DNA of 64,000 bases from JALYOC01 sp036675345 (GTDB lineage: Bacteria; Myxococcota; Myxococcia; Myxococcales; Myxococcaceae): positions 186,001 through 250,000 of the forward strand of contig JAKFFE010000019.1 of NCBI GenBank assembly GCA_036675345.1. The letters are read 5' to 3'. Position 1 is the stretch's first letter. Every line of letters begins with the position of its first letter. Position numbers and translations under genes: made by a program. Positions 62,414 through 64,000 of this stretch are shown piece after piece. The notes beneath the pieces were generated by a model, which did no database searches, was not told the origin of the DNA, and was given only the letters and a program-made list of their open reading frames with translations.

Positions 62414-63768
62414 TAGACGCCCGCGAGACGCTTAATCCGCGAACTGGCCTTGTCACGGAGCAACTGACGGATCTCGTTCATTGCCCGCGCGACTACGCTC
62501 GCGTAGTCCGCGAGGCGGACCGGATCGAGGCTGCCGCTGGACATCAACAATGAGCCAATATGAGCAGCGCTTGCCTTACGCTTCAGGAATGACAGGCACG
62601 CTCGGAAGTCGTTCGCCTTTTCTCCTATTTCCGAGAGTTCTACCTCCCCAGCACAGACATCGTCACCGTAGATCTCGGTGTCCCAGCCAATGCTGTGCAG
62701 GGCGGCGCGTCGATAAATACATGGCATACATCGGCCGCACCCGCTGGCCTTCCGTCGCGTCCAATGCATCCTATGGCCGCGCTTGGCACACGAGACGGAG
62801 TGTTTGAACAGGGTCCGTAGAAGGCGACGATTTCGACACCGCGTAACTGCCTCGCCCTTGGTCGCCATTGTAAGCGGGTTTAGAATCGGGTTCTGCAGAC
62901 CCAGGCGCTGAAGAATTCTAGCGATCGTGGCAAGGAAGTGTGGGTGAGCAGTTCGCGTGCTGCACGAACCTCGGCGCGACGGAGTCAGCGGAACATTGAG
63001 TGCGATGGTGCCATTTTCGGGAATGAGCAAAGCAACTCCTGCGCCGAGCGACGACGCTGCACAGACCCCGAGCGCAATGAAGACGAGCGAACGGCTACGC
63101 AACGTAATCTCCTTCTCGTCTACTGACTCCCCGACGTGCCCGACACGCGCCAGGAAGGCACTGACACGCTCGGGATAGGCGCGCTTCAGAAGCGGGAGAA
63201 GTGCCCGTTGGTCAGCGAAGGGTCCCGCGATTTGGCCGTCATGGTGACCCACCACCGTCAATGACTCATCTGGGTGTGACTCGAGCCAATCGATGATTCC
63301 GATCAGCGAATCCAGGCCCCCCGAGAAGAGCGAAACTGCGCTGGAGGCCACCGCGGATTCTGACTGTCGAGTTCCGCGTCGCCTCGGACGCCGCGCCTGT
63401 GTCGGGTCTATTCGTCGACGCGAGAACTTAACGCTCCAGAGGTCGCCAGTCAGGAAGGACAGGCAGCGATTTAGGTCCTCTCCGACTGCGGCCCATTTCG
63501 AAGGCGCCGCTACTGGCAGTGTGAGCGCGAAGGTTCGGGTCCATGCGTCCGGTGCCGAATCTCGTCGGACGAGTTTATCGAGTGCGTACACAGCGCCAGC
63601 AAGCAGCAGAAAATCCACGGCCGCGGGTTTGAGATGAGGAAGGAGTCCGAGATCTTCGAGTGGCAGATCAACTTGGCACAACGGAGCGCCGCCGCGACGC
63701 AGAAGACGTACGACCGCGAACCCGCGAGTCGTGCTTTCGGTCGGACTAATCTGGAGGGTAGCAAGCAT
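62413..63768 (-). CDS. qatC: Qat defence system QueC-like protein QatC
   Basis: The 451-residue protein has a PP-loop ATP pyrophosphatase motif SGGLDS (residues 149-154) and a QueC-type four-cysteine zinc site (Cys327, then Cys344, Cys347 and Cys350 in GCGRCMPC). It also has a 140-residue N-terminal extension that housekeeping QueC lacks. QueC makes 7-cyano-7-deazaguanine; in Qat the reaction and target are not settled, with nucleobase or protein modification proposed. Its start overlaps the upstream stop by 4 bases (ATGA) and its stop overlaps qatD, so three genes are coupled. Confidence 0.9.
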   Translation of the reverse strand: MLATLQISPTESTTRGFAVVRLLRRGGAPLCQVDLPLEDLGLLPHLKPAAVDFLLLAGAVYALDKLVRRDSAPDAWTRTFALTLPVAAPSKWAAVGEDLNRCLSFLTGDLWSVKFSRRRIDPTQARRPRRRGTRQSESAVASSAVSLFSGGLDSLIGIIDWLESHPDESLTVVGHHDGQIAGPFADQRALLPLLKRAYPERVSAFLARVGHVGESVDEKEITLRSRSLVFIALGVCAASSLGAGVALLIPENGTIALNVPLTPSRRGSCSTRTAHPHFLATIARILQRLGLQNPILNPLTMATKGEAVTRCRNRRLLRTLFKHSVSCAKRGHRMHWTRRKASGCGRCMPCIYRRAALHSIGWDTEIYGDDVCAGEVELSEIGEKANDFRACLSFLKRKASAAHIGSLLMSSGSLDPVRLADYASVVARAMNEIRQLLRDKASSRIKRLAGV

Positions 63769-64000
63769 CAGGACGAAAAGACCTCAAGAGTAGTCTCCAG
63801 GATCTCGGTCGTGATCGCGCGCCCTTCTCCTCCGCTCCATGCGATCTGCGTCAGATCGCGCCCAGCGGTCCGATCGGCCAGCGTTGCGTCTATGAAATTC
63901 CCGATCTCTTTCAGGAACTTGTTCGCCCGTGCCTCACCGACCCGCTGCACCAGACGCTCGAAGAAGACGCGGCAGAACACCTCATAGAGGTAGTGCCCAA
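63768..64000 (-). CDS. qatB: Qat defence system protein QatB, C-terminal part
   Basis: The frame is open from the right edge to a TGA at 63768 and gives the last 77 residues: RVFFERLVQRVGEARANKFL, KEIGNFIDATLADRTAG, and an acidic end EILETTLEVFSS. There is no catalytic motif, in keeping with QatB, a protein of unknown activity placed between the ATPase QatA and QatC. The identification rests mainly on the order qatB-qatC-qatD and the 4-base overlap. The start, and qatA, lie outside the window. Confidence 0.75.
   Translation of the reverse strand, partial: GHYLYEVFCRVFFERLVQRVGEARANKFLKEIGNFIDATLADRTAGRDLTQIAWSGGEGRAITTEILETTLEVFSS

Overview
The window is about 64 kb of very GC-rich DNA with compact, mostly overlapping or closely spaced genes. 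Two large exported proteins end in a Cys-Gly-Cys motif, a hydrophobic segment and an Arg cluster, which is the MYXO-CTERM sorting signal typical of Myxococcota. A CorE-like ECF sigma factor and many histidine kinases fit the same phylum. No rRNA gene or complete tRNA gene is present.

Layout, left to right. Positions 1-7.8 kb hold the start of a Tat-exported protein, a LysR regulator, an NAD(P)-binding oxidoreductase, an extradiol dioxygenase, a CoA-binding protein, a histidine kinase, a GH15 glycoside hydrolase, a membrane methyltransferase and a metal-type ECF sigma factor. From 7.9 to 12.7 kb come mntP and a cobalamin riboswitch that precedes a class Ia ribonucleotide reductase operon (nrdA-nrdB, then an acyl-CoA thioesterase). 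From 12.7 to 19.5 kb a minus-strand operon encodes catechol ortho-cleavage: pcaD, catB, catC, catA, pcaF, a fused pcaIJ, a 4-oxalocrotonate tautomerase-like protein and an esterase. It would take catechol to succinyl-CoA and acetyl-CoA. A perfect inverted repeat, GTTCC-N6-GGAAC, sits in front of this operon, in front of the LysR gene and in front of the oxidoreductase gene, so one LysR regulon probably links them.

From 19.6 to 33.4 kb lie two pirins, an esterase, two alanine dehydrogenase-like paralogues, a histidine kinase, and a tetR-adaptor-RND-TolC efflux operon with its palindromic operator. From 33.6 to 49.5 kb are ftsH, a PAS histidine kinase, an ABC-2 exporter, a VIT-family transporter, a fatty acid hydroxylase, AraC and double-receiver proteins, a sugar acetyltransferase, a cupredoxin, a DUF4142 protein, a second LysR and a frameshifted aldo/keto reductase. 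From 49.7 to 57.7 kb a secreted subtilase and a very large RTX-containing heme peroxidase are divergently transcribed. From 57.9 to 61.2 kb there is an aldo/keto reductase remnant, a membrane protein, an ArsR-SRPBCC pair and a RibD-like reductase.

The last 2.8 kb look like the left end of a genomic island. A tRNA-Pro 3' half, still followed by its terminator, marks an attachment site. Next comes a decayed IS21-type end, and then DNA of visibly lower GC carrying the end of qatB plus complete qatC (QueC-like) and qatD (TatD-like). These belong to the QatABCD anti-phage defence system, which continues beyond the right edge.
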